64,000 bases of DNA from Hyphomicrobium sp. (GTDB lineage: Bacteria > Pseudomonadota > Alphaproteobacteria > Rhizobiales > Hyphomicrobiaceae). The stretch's first letter is position 1. Each line of letters starts with the position of its first letter. Location: the NCBI GenBank assembly GCA_013141015.1, contig JABFRT010000001.1:1-64000 (forward strand), read 5' to 3'. The position numbers and the translations under genes are program-made. Below, piece after piece: positions 54,200 through 63,046 of the stretch. The notes below the pieces were generated by a model. It was given only the letters and a program-made list of their open reading frames with translations, was not told the DNA's origin and searched no databases.

Positions 54200-55516
54200 A
54201 TGGATATCGAACTAGCGGTTTATGGCGTTCCGCTGGCAATGTTCTTTGCTGCATATGGTTTTTCCCGCTCGCGGGAGCATGCGCGTAGCGTCTCGCTGCT
54301 GGCCGAATCGCTTGAAGCCGGCCTCGGCGAACCGCCTACGCTTCACCCCGTCATTGATCTCGCCAAATGCATGGGTTGCGGCAGTTGCGTGTCGGCCTGC
54401 CCCGAGGGAGAGATCCTCGGCCTGATCGACAACAAAGCCACGTTGATCGAACCGGCAGAATGCATCGGTCACGGCGCCTGCAAAGCGGCCTGTCCGTTCG
54501 ACGCAATCTCATTGGTGTTCGGCACAGAAACGCGCGGCGTGGAATTGCCAGTGGTCGGGCCCGATTTTCAGACCAATGTCAAAGGACTGTATATTGCCGG
54601 CGAACTTGGCGGAATGGGCCTTATCCGAAACGCCATCGAGCAGGGCCGCCAAGCCCTGAACGCGATAGCGGCACGCAAGGACGCCACGACCGCCAACATG
54701 CTCGACGTTTTTATCGTTGGCGCGGGGCCGGCTGGCATGTCGGCAAGTCTCGGTGCGCTGGAAAAGAAGATGCGCTGCGTGACCGTGGAACAGGAAGAGC
54801 TCGGCGGCACAGTTGCTCACTTCCCGCGCGGTAAACTGGTGATGACGCAACCCGCCACGCTGCCACTCGTCGGCAAGATGAGCTTCCGCGAGGTATCCAA
54901 AGAGGCACTGTTAGACTTCTGGCAGCAGTCCGTGCGCAAAACCGGCTTAAAAATTCAATTCGGCGAACGCGTCGAGGAAATCCGGCCCTTGGGCCCCAAC
55001 AAGGGCTTCGAAATCCGCACCACCTCGGGCGCCTATACGTCCAACACCGTGCTCCTGACCATCGGCCGCCGTGGCACACCAAGAAAGCTCGGAGTACCTG
55101 GTGAAGACCAGTCCAAAGTGGTCTACCGTCTGATAGATCCCGCCCAATACGCTGGCCAGAACGTGCTCGTGGTCGGCGGCGGCGATAGCGCCATTGAAGC
55201 GGCGAACGCCCTTGCCGGCGAGCCTGGCACGACGGTCACTTTATCATATCGCAGTGGTGCATTCGCGCGATGCAAACCAAAAAACCGCGCCAAGATCGAG
55301 GCGAACCGAAGCGAAGGCCGGGTCAACGTCGTGCTCAACTCAACCGTCAAGAGCATCTCGGATCGCTCCGTCGTTTTGACCCGCAAACTGGATGACGGTG
55401 CACGCACTGTAGAAATCAAGAATGACGTGGTCATTGTCTGCGCTGGCGGCATCCTGCCATCCGACTTTCTCCGCAAAATCGGCATTGAAGTTGAGACGAA
55501 ATATGGCACGCACTAA
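54200..55516 (+). CDS. Membrane-anchored Fe-S flavoprotein (ferredoxin plus TrxR-like)
   Basis: A 438-residue protein. Residues about 4-21 are a hydrophobic anchor. A ferredoxin part follows with Cys57, 60, 63 and 67 in CMGCGSCVSACP, and a second motif with Cys88, His91, Cys94 and Cys98 in CIGHGACKAACP, so one Cys is replaced by His. The rest is a low-molecular thioredoxin-reductase-like FAD/NAD(P) fold: GAGPAGM (174-180) for FAD and VVGGGDSAIEAA for NAD(P). No CxxC redox pair is seen. The order suits electron transfer between NAD(P)H, flavin and Fe-S clusters at the inner membrane. Its stop overlaps the ankyrin gene start by 14 bases. Confidence 0.85.
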   Translation: MDIELAVYGVPLAMFFAAYGFSRSREHARSVSLLAESLEAGLGEPPTLHPVIDLAKCMGCGSCVSACPEGEILGLIDNKATLIEPAECIGHGACKAACPFDAISLVFGTETRGVELPVVGPDFQTNVKGLYIAGELGGMGLIRNAIEQGRQALNAIAARKDATTANMLDVFIVGAGPAGMSASLGALEKKMRCVTVEQEELGGTVAHFPRGKLVMTQPATLPLVGKMSFREVSKEALLDFWQQSVRKTGLKIQFGERVEEIRPLGPNKGFEIRTTSGAYTSNTVLLTIGRRGTPRKLGVPGEDQSKVVYRLIDPAQYAGQNVLVVGGGDSAIEAANALAGEPGTTVTLSYRSGAFARCKPKNRAKIEANRSEGRVNVVLNSTVKSISDRSVVLTRKLDDGARTVEIKNDVVIVCAGGILPSDFLRKIGIEVETKYGTH

Positions 55517-56603
55517 ATCACATCAAGCCGGGCTGATAGCCTGCACACTGGCGCTTTCGGTGCTTGTTCATCTGGTGCCGGTGCACGCCGAGCCGGGCGT
55601 TACGACTTACTTTGGCAACACGACCAGTGTTGCCCCTCTGATTGAGGCTACGGCTTTCGGGCAGGCTAACCGGGTTGCTGAACTCCTCACCACGACGCCC
55701 GATGCCGTCGATGCCGTCGATGCCGTCGATGCCACCGGCAATTCTGCGCTCAATATCGCTGCTGCGCGCGGCCATGTCGCAATTGCAAAGCTGCTGATTG
55801 AGGCGGGAGCTAAAGCCGATCTAGCCAATGCGCGGCTTGAAACGCCCCTCGCTCAGGCTGCAGCCTACGGGCACACCGCGATCATCAGGCTGCTGGGCGC
55901 GAAAAGCGCAATGATCAATCAGCCGACGATCGCAGGCCTAACCCCACTCGCGCTTGCTGCCACGCGGTGTCATGACGGAGCCATTGCCGCGTTGTTGAAA
56001 GCCGGCGCCGCCGTCAACGCACCAGCCGGAAAAGAGCGGCAGACTGCGCTTATGATTGCTTCCCAGCATTGCGACGAGAAAACCCTCGCTGAGATTCTGC
56101 ATTCGTCATCAACGCGGACGGCTGCCCTCGCCGCCCGCGATAGCAAAGGACGCACCGCGCTGTGGCATGCCGCAAACGCCGGCAATTACGCTGCACTGGC
56201 CATTTTGCTGCCGGCTGGCGCCAGCGTGAATGCTGCTGATGATGCCGGTGAGACGCCATTGCACCGCGCGGTTGCGCACCCTGCAGTGGCGACGCTGCTG
56301 CTGTCTAAGGGGGCAGACGCAGAAACGCCATCACGTGATGGCACGACGCCGCTTCTATGCGCGGCGGCAACTGGTGTACGTGGGGTTCTGGAGGCCTTGC
56401 TGAAGCATGGAGCGGCCGTCAACAGCCGCAATCAGCATGGACAAACAGCCCTCATGGTTGCGGCATCGGCAGGTCGAGCGGAGGCCGTGCAGGTGTTGCT
56501 CGAGGCCGGCGCAAATCGTTCGCTTCGCAACCTCCGGCGGGAATCCGCTGTCGAAATCGCGGACAAGAACGGCCACAAAACCATCGCGTCGGCGCTGCGC
56601 TGA
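55503..56603 (+). CDS. Exported ankyrin-repeat protein
   Basis: A 366-residue protein with a likely signal peptide ending near VPVHA (residue 29). From about 45 to the end it consists of about nine ankyrin repeats, seen as repeated G.TAL..AA..G....V..LL..GA patterns. These form a protein-binding surface, here in the periplasm. It overlaps the flavoprotein gene by 14 bases, so the two are translated together and may act together. A DAVDAVDAVDA insertion lies at the first repeat and comes from a 9-bp DNA repeat. The 3' end faces the beta-barrel gene with a 30-base gap. Confidence 0.85.
   Translation: MARTKSHQAGLIACTLALSVLVHLVPVHAEPGVTTYFGNTTSVAPLIEATAFGQANRVAELLTTTPDAVDAVDAVDATGNSALNIAAARGHVAIAKLLIEAGAKADLANARLETPLAQAAAYGHTAIIRLLGAKSAMINQPTIAGLTPLALAATRCHDGAIAALLKAGAAVNAPAGKERQTALMIASQHCDEKTLAEILHSSSTRTAALAARDSKGRTALWHAANAGNYAALAILLPAGASVNAADDAGETPLHRAVAHPAVATLLLSKGADAETPSRDGTTPLLCAAATGVRGVLEALLKHGAAVNSRNQHGQTALMVAASAGRAEAVQVLLEAGANRSLRNLRRESAVEIADKNGHKTIASALR
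55701..55736 (+). repeat. 9-bp tandem repeat in the ankyrin gene
   Basis: Three exact copies of GATGCCGTC and a fourth variant copy GATGCCACC. They keep the reading frame and code for repeated Asp-Ala-Val. Confidence 0.85.
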
Positions 56604-56633
56604 CGTCTGGGGCGTTAGTATCAGGCGAGGCTT

Positions 56634-58976
56634 TTACCGGCTGGAATTGAAGTCGTACCGCAAACCACTGAGCAGCAGCAGCTCAGTCTCGTTTTCTTCG
56701 CCGCGGGCGGTTTCGCGCGTTGTCCATCGTTTGCCGATTTCGAATTCCAACTGAACGTTCTGCGCGAAATTGTACGAAGTGCGAAGCATGGGATGGATGA
56801 CGTATTCCTCACTGTGGTCGTTCGTGTAGCCGGCGTATCCAAGACGCAATGATGGGCCGACATGCCAATTCGGATCGCTCATAGGCATCCGTATGGACGC
56901 TTCAAACAACGTCCGCGCGGCCGATTGCGTGGCTGCATAGCGCACGGTTCCGGTGATCGAGTCATTTTCGCGCAGAACGTCCGTGGCCATCAGCTGCAAC
57001 ATCGTATAGGTATCCCAACCCGTGGAAGGGGTCGCCGCCACGCCGCCCGATTCGGGCAGTGATGCCATGTTGGCGACTGTCACTTCTCCGGTGATTTGCA
57101 GCTTTTCTTGAATGTAGCGCGAGTAGGAAATGCTGGCGAAGGTGCTGATGGGTGTTCGGTCCCGCGCCAAGCTCTCGATTTCCTGTGTCGTGTAGCGCCC
57201 CAGTAGATCCTGCAACGAAGTTTCAACTTGCCCCTGGAGTGCATTGCTTACAAAAAGTGTCGGTGAGCGGCGATAATCAAGCATTGCAGTCAGCGATGAC
57301 TTGTCTTCGAAGTTAAGCGTGCCGCTGCCAAGCAGACTGTTGATCTCGCCGAAATAGACGTCGTAGTCCATCGAGCCGAAACCATATCCGGTGTCGTCCA
57401 CATAGCGTGCCTCAGCGCCGATGGCCCGCCGCTCAAGGAAATCGCCAGCCTCTTGTTGAACAACGAATGCGCCAACATCCAACTTCTTGCTGAACGTATA
57501 GTCGGCGCTTGCACCAAAGAAGGCTCTGTCGAATTGAAACGGCTGATCGTTGGCGCGTTCGACCGGTCCGCCGCCGTAAAACCGCATCATCCAGTCGGCT
57601 GCAACCGGCATCGTCAGGATCCCACCGTCGAAGCGCCCAAGCACGCCGCCGCCATAGTGCGTCTGGCGCCCGACTCGCAAACTCGTGCCGCTTTCCTTGT
57701 GTTTTCCTTCGAAGGTCAACGTCGAAATGCGCGCTTCATCCTCAGTATCGGTAAAGCGCTTTTCGTGCGACGCAGACACGTGAACTGTGGCCCGATAGAA
57801 CGGATTGTTGGCCTCACCTTCGTAATCGCCAAGCGACAAGATGCTGTTGCGATACACCCGGTTGATGCTTTCCTTGTCCCATCCGTTCTGCAAATTTGGA
57901 CGGACGAAGAAATCGCGTCCTCCTTGGTTCAAGTTGTAATATGCTGATGCGCTTCCCGATTGCTGGAAGGTCCAGGCATCAGGCGGCTGTGCAGGCGGGG
58001 CTTTGTCGTCGGAGAGGCTCGGACGCAGGTCCCCGCCATTTGCAGCGCTCGGCGTAGCCGTTAGCCTGTCTTGAAGTTTAACGGTGCCATGCGCAGCTGT
58101 GGCTGCTGGCGTGGGCGGTGGCTTGATCTGCTCGCGCTTATCTAGTGCCGCCAGCCGCTTCTGAACGCGCGCATTTCCCTCGCCCTTTGGAAACTGCCTC
58201 AGATAGTTTTGATATTCGGCTCTTGCATGAGCCAGATGGCCCTTTTGTTCCTGCGCTACGCCGAGAAGTTCAAGCCCTTCAGCCAGTTGCTTGGTCGTGC
58301 CAGCTTCAGTCACCCGCGTCAGCAGTGCGATGGCCCGGTCGTAGTCGGCTTTGGCCATTGCCGCACGGGCATCCGCGATGTCGATATCAAGCGGCGTCAA
58401 GCCCGGCTTGCCAAGGATTTTGGGCACACTGGAGGCCGCTGCCGCATCATCCATTTCTGGCTTGCAGCTGGAGTTGGGCGTGCGGCCCGCAATGGCGATC
58501 AAAAGCGCACGCGCATCCTTTGCAGGTGCAACGCGAAACGCCACCGCATGCCGGAAATAGACGCTGAGCGTCTGCTCCTGCCCGCTGCTTTCCAACTCGA
58601 TGCTGCCGATTGCCGCCTGTGCGCTCGCTGGTGCCCCGGTCTGCTCGCGCCGTACGGTGGGCTTGCCGGTCGATTTTGCGGGTTCATTGGCGACAGCCGC
58701 CTTGTCCCCCTGCGCCACAACCGGCCGGTCAAGAAGCTCAAGATTTATGCGCAGTTCATCGCCCGACGCCTCGTGGAAATGGCTGCGCATCTGCACGCGG
58801 CTGTAGAATTCAATGCGGAGAATGGAGCACGCCCCGCGCTCAACTATTGTCGCGCCCGCCAAATTATGGTCGGCGATGATCTGCGCATCTGCCGGCATTG
58901 CCCAAAGCGCAGCGATGCCGGCCGCCAAAACCGGCCCGCGTGCCAACCGTAAGACTTGGGATCGCTGTAAATCCAC
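56634..58976 (-). CDS. TPR-containing outer-membrane beta-barrel protein
   Basis: A 780-residue exported protein. Signal peptide ends near residue 31 (MPADA). Residues about 32-170 are a beta-rich N-domain. Residues about 205-285 are helical TPR-like (AMAKADYDRAIALL, LGVAQEQKGHLAHARAEY). A linker follows, then about 450 residues of alternating amphipathic strands (from about 330 to the end), as in large outer-membrane barrels. It is 111 bases downstream of the giant cytochrome gene on the same strand. By analogy with MtrB/PioB it may be the porin sleeve of an electron conduit, but I see no direct similarity that proves this. It lacks a final Phe and ends LRYDFNSSR. Confidence 0.8.
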   Translation of the reverse strand: MDLQRSQVLRLARGPVLAAGIAALWAMPADAQIIADHNLAGATIVERGACSILRIEFYSRVQMRSHFHEASGDELRINLELLDRPVVAQGDKAAVANEPAKSTGKPTVRREQTGAPASAQAAIGSIELESSGQEQTLSVYFRHAVAFRVAPAKDARALLIAIAGRTPNSSCKPEMDDAAAASSVPKILGKPGLTPLDIDIADARAAMAKADYDRAIALLTRVTEAGTTKQLAEGLELLGVAQEQKGHLAHARAEYQNYLRQFPKGEGNARVQKRLAALDKREQIKPPPTPAATAAHGTVKLQDRLTATPSAANGGDLRPSLSDDKAPPAQPPDAWTFQQSGSASAYYNLNQGGRDFFVRPNLQNGWDKESINRVYRNSILSLGDYEGEANNPFYRATVHVSASHEKRFTDTEDEARISTLTFEGKHKESGTSLRVGRQTHYGGGVLGRFDGGILTMPVAADWMMRFYGGGPVERANDQPFQFDRAFFGASADYTFSKKLDVGAFVVQQEAGDFLERRAIGAEARYVDDTGYGFGSMDYDVYFGEINSLLGSGTLNFEDKSSLTAMLDYRRSPTLFVSNALQGQVETSLQDLLGRYTTQEIESLARDRTPISTFASISYSRYIQEKLQITGEVTVANMASLPESGGVAATPSTGWDTYTMLQLMATDVLRENDSITGTVRYAATQSAARTLFEASIRMPMSDPNWHVGPSLRLGYAGYTNDHSEEYVIHPMLRTSYNFAQNVQLEFEIGKRWTTRETARGEENETELLLLSGLRYDFNSSR

Positions 58977-59087
58977 GTCTGCAAACCGATCTATGACCTC
59001 AGATCAAGAGGTCGCAAGATTCGGTTCACAAGCGGTTAATCCGTGAGCTTACTTTGGCCAGCGTCTACCGGACGTCATCGCCCGGCT

Positions 59088-62000
59088 CTACCAAGATGAC
59101 TTGTTGGCGCGGTGCTCACCCGTTTTGGACTTACTAATCTTGGTCAAGGTGCTGTCGGTGTATTGATGGCACGCACCCGCGCAATCTCTGAGATCGCTCA
59201 CCGTGTACAAAACGCTGCCGTACTTCTTGTGCGCACTCGGTTTGAAGTCAGACGCGTGGCATCCGGCGCAACTGCGGGCGTATGCTGGCGTCCGCCATGT
59301 CACGGCCTCAGCGTTGGTTGTATGGCAGCTCTTACAAGTCAGCGAGCCTGCGTGGTCGCCCGGATATCCAGATGATGTATGCCTGAACGTTGACGGCTTC
59401 CAGACCGTGTTCACATGGCAGTAGTCGCAATTCCGGGTCGTTATGAAGTGGGTTGCGGTCTTGCCGGTCGCTTTGGCCCCGGTATGACAGACCGAGCAAG
59501 CTGCTGCCGCGTAGGTATGATTAAACGTTGCCGGCAACCAACCCGCCGTCTTGTGGCATGCGCTGCATTCGCCAGTTACCGGCAGATGCGTCGCAGATTT
59601 GCCCGGCGCCTTGGTGCCGTTGTGGCAGGAACTGCAAGAGCCAACGACTTGCGTGTGATCGACGCGCGTCGCAGGCTTAAACGTTGTCGTGTTGTGACAA
59701 TTGACGCAGGCTGTTGTCGAGGCGATATGCGTCACCGGCTTGCCTTTGGCGGCAGTGCCGTTGTGGCAGGTGACGCAGGCCGACGATGTTTGCGTATGGT
59801 CCATGCGTGCCGGCTTGAAGGCCGTGGTCGTATGGCAAGATGCGCACGCTGTCGTCGTAGGGATGTGGCCGGCCTTTTTGCCCTTGGCAACGGTGCCGTT
59901 GTGGCAGGCCGCGCATGTCCCGACGACTTGCGTGTGGTCGACTTTCGTCACAGGCTTGAACGCCGTCGTCGTGTGGCACGCCGCGCAATTGGTCGATGAC
60001 GCGATGTGGGCCGCGGTCTTACCCTTGGCAATCGTTCCGTTGTGACAGGTCACGCACGTGCCGGAGACTTGGCTGTGGTCGACCTTCGATGCCGGTTTGA
60101 ACGCCGTGGTCGTGTGGCAACTGGCGCATGCTGTGGTTGAATTGATGTGCGTTGGCGTTTTGCCTTTGGCAATCGACCCGTTGTGGCATGTGGCGCAAGC
60201 GCCGGTCACTTGAGAGTGTTCGACGCGTGTGGCCGGCTTGAACGACACGGTGTTGTGGCATGACTGACATGCCGTGGTCGATGCAATGTGCGTCGCGTGT
60301 TTGCCCTTTGCCGTCGTACCGTTGTGGCAGGTGACGCAACCTGACGTCACGCCGGTGTGATCGAACTTCGTCGCTGGTTTGAACGCCACCGTTGAGTGGC
60401 ATGCGCTGCAATTCGACGTCGTGACGACATGGCCAGCATTCTTGCCCCTGGCAATCGTGCCGTTGTGGCAGGCCGTACAAAGCCCCATGACCTGGCTGTG
60501 ATCGACCTTTGTTGCGGGCTTCCAGGCCGTCTGTACGTGGCACGCCTGGCACGCGGTGGTCGAAGCAATGTGCTTCGCTGTTTTCCCGGATGCATTGGTT
60601 CCGTTGTGGCAAACCGAGCATGGCGCGACGGTCGTCTTGGCGTGTGTAAACGTGCTGGGCTTGAACGCGGCCGTCGTGTGGCACGCTTCGCAATTCGTGC
60701 CGGATGAAATGTGTGTTGCCGGCTTCGGGCTTGCGTAAACGCCGTTGTGGCAGGTCGCACAGCCCGTCGTGATGCCGGTATGATTGAACGGCGTCGGCTT
60801 CCAAGCGGCCGTGGAGGTGTGGCACGTTTCGCAGGCTTTTGCCGTCGGAACATGCGTGGTGGGCTTGCCAGTGGCAGATGTACCGTTGTGGCAGCTTGCG
60901 CATCCCGAAGTCACGTCGGTATGGCCGAACTTCGCGGGTTTGAAAGCATTGGTGGTATGGCAGACTTCGCATCCCTGGGCAGTCGCGATGTGCGTTGCGT
61001 GTTTGCCCTTCGCCGTGGTGCCGTTGTGGCAGGTGGCGCAACCAGCCACGATGCCGGTGTGAACGAATTTCGCCGGCTTAAATGCTGCCGTCGTATGGCA
61101 CAGCTCACACGGCTGGGCCGTGGCAATGTGGTTGGCGTCTTTTCCGGTTGCCGTCGCGCCGTTGTGGCAGGTGGCGCAGCCGGTCGTGATGCCCGTGTGG
61201 CTGAACGCGGCGGGAACCCAGCCGGTTATCTTGTGGCAGGTTTCGCAAGCCTTCGTGGTCGGCACGTGCGTTGCTGCTTTGCCGGTCGCAGACTTTCCGT
61301 TATGGCAAGACGCGCAATTGCCGGTGATGCCGGTGTGCTTGAACACGGTTGGCTTCCAAGCCGTTTTGACATGGCAAGTTTCGCACGGCTGCGTTGTCGG
61401 CAGATGGGTCGCGTGCTTGCCAACGGCCGCTTTGCCGTTGTGGCAAGAGGCGCAATTTCCGGTAATGCCGGTGTGATTGAACACGGTCGGCTTCCATGCC
61501 GCTATGACGTGGCAGGTCTCGCACGGCTGTGCTGTCGGGATGTGACCGGCTTTTTTGCCGATGGCGTTGCTGCCGTTGTGGCACGACGCGCAATTGCCGG
61601 TGACGCCGGTGTGCTTGAACGACGTCGGCAACCAGCCCGTCGTCTTGTGGCAGGTCTCGCACGACTGCGTGGCCGGAATATGCGTTGCGCTCTTGCCGGT
61701 TGCCGCCGTGCCGTTGTGGCAGCTGCTGCAGTTGTTCGTAATGCCTGTGTGGTTGAACACGGTCGGCTTCCAAGCAGAAGTCGAATGGCAGGTCTCACAC
61801 GGCTGCGCTGTTGGCATATGCGTGGCCGTCTTGCCCTTGGCGGTGGTGCCGTTGTGGCACGTGGTGCAGCCCGTGCTGATGCCGACGTGGTTGAAGAATG
61901 ACGGACGCCAACCTGTCGTGGCGTGGCACGTTTCGCAGGCTTGCGTGGTCGGAATATGCTTCGCGGCCTTGCCCTTCGCCGTGGTGCCGTTGTGGCAGGT

Positions 62001-62320
62001 GGCGCAACCAGCCACGATGCCGGTGTGAACGAATTTCGCCGGCTTAAACGCTGCCGTCGTATGGCACAGCTCACACGGCTGGGCCGTGGCAATGTGGTTG
62101 GCGTCTTTTCCGGTTGCCGTCGCGCCGTTGTGGCAGGTGGCGCAGCCGGTCGTGATGCCCGTGTGGCTGAACGCGGCGGGAACCCAGCCGGTTATCTTGT
62201 GGCAGGTTTCGCAAGCCTTCGTGGTCGGCACGTGCGTTGCTGCTTTGCCGGTCGCAGACTTTCCGTTATGGCAAGACGCGCAATTGCCGGTGATGCCGGT
62301 GTGCTTGAACACGGTTGGCT
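59088..62320 (-). CDS. Giant multiheme cytochrome c, C-terminal part
   Basis: This segment is open from 62320 to the stop at 59088, about 1,077 codons, and holds 44 CxxCH heme c motifs plus one final CxxxCH. The repeat unit has two motifs in 46-48 residues: CxxCH-x-T-x-x-W/F-K-P...H, then CxxCHNG...GK...H. Each unit also holds two more His, enough for a second ligand on every heme. Units near the N-terminal side have W.P..F.HTGIT; those nearer the C-terminus have FKPAT.VDH.QV. The tail is rich in Ser and Lys. It has no start of its own: a single missing base at about 62322 breaks it from the upstream part. It is followed by the beta-barrel gene. Confidence 0.85.
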
Positions 62321-63046
62321 TCAAGCCGTTTTGACATGGCAGGTTTCGCACGGCTGCGTTGTCGGCAGATGGGTCGCGTGCTTGCCAACGGCCGCTTTGC
62401 CGTTGTGGCAAGAGGCGCAATTTCCGGTAATGCCGGTGTGATTGAACACGGTCGGCTTCCATGCCGCTATGACGTGGCAGGTCTCGCACGGCTGTGCTGT
62501 CGGGATGTGACCGGCTTTTTTGCCAATGGCATTGGTGCCGTTGTGGCACGACGCGCAATTGCCGGTGACGCCGGTGTGCTTGAACGACGTCGGCAACCAG
62601 CCCGTCGTCTTGTGGCAGGTCTCGCACGACTGCGTGGCCGGAATATGCGTTGCGCTCTTGCCGGTTGCCGCCGTGCCGTTGTGGCAGCTGCTGCAGTTGT
62701 TCGTAATGCCTGTGTGGTTGAACACGGTCGGCTTCCAAGCAGAAGTCGAATGGCAGGTCTCACACGGCTGCGCTGTTGGCATATGCGTGGCCGTCTTGCC
62801 CTTGGCGGTGGTGCCGTTGTGGCACGTGGTGCAGCCCGTGCTGATGCCGACGTGGTTGAAGAATGACGGACGCCAGCCTGTCGTGGCGTGGCACGTTTCG
62901 CAGGCTTGCGTGGTCGGAATATGCTTCGCGGCCTTGCCGGTCGCCGTGGTGCCGTTGTGGCAGGTGGCGCAACCAGCCACGATGCCGGTGTGAACGAATT
63001 TCGCCGGCTTAAATGCTGCCGTCGTATGGCACAGCTCGCACGGCTG
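61003..63046 (-). repeat. 966-bp tandem duplication in the cytochrome gene
   Basis: The same block starts at about 61021, 61987 and (shortened) 62952, with steps of 966 and 965 bases. 966 bases is 322 codons, exactly seven units of 46 residues with 14 heme motifs. The two full copies differ at only a few bases by eye, so the duplication is recent. The one-base shorter copy carries the frameshift. The edges are approximate. Confidence 0.85.

Noticed and set aside
60711-61901. Long plus-strand ORF (396 codons) opposite the cytochrome, and others like it at 59415-59999 and 61923-62441
   Set aside because: They are antisense shadows made by the repeated codon pattern; they show no family signature, while the minus frame has regular heme motifs.
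62330-62738. Minus-strand ORF extension reading MEADRVQPHRHYEQ and so on
   Set aside because: It is the wrong frame upstream of the one-base deletion; the heme frame continues instead in the other ORF.
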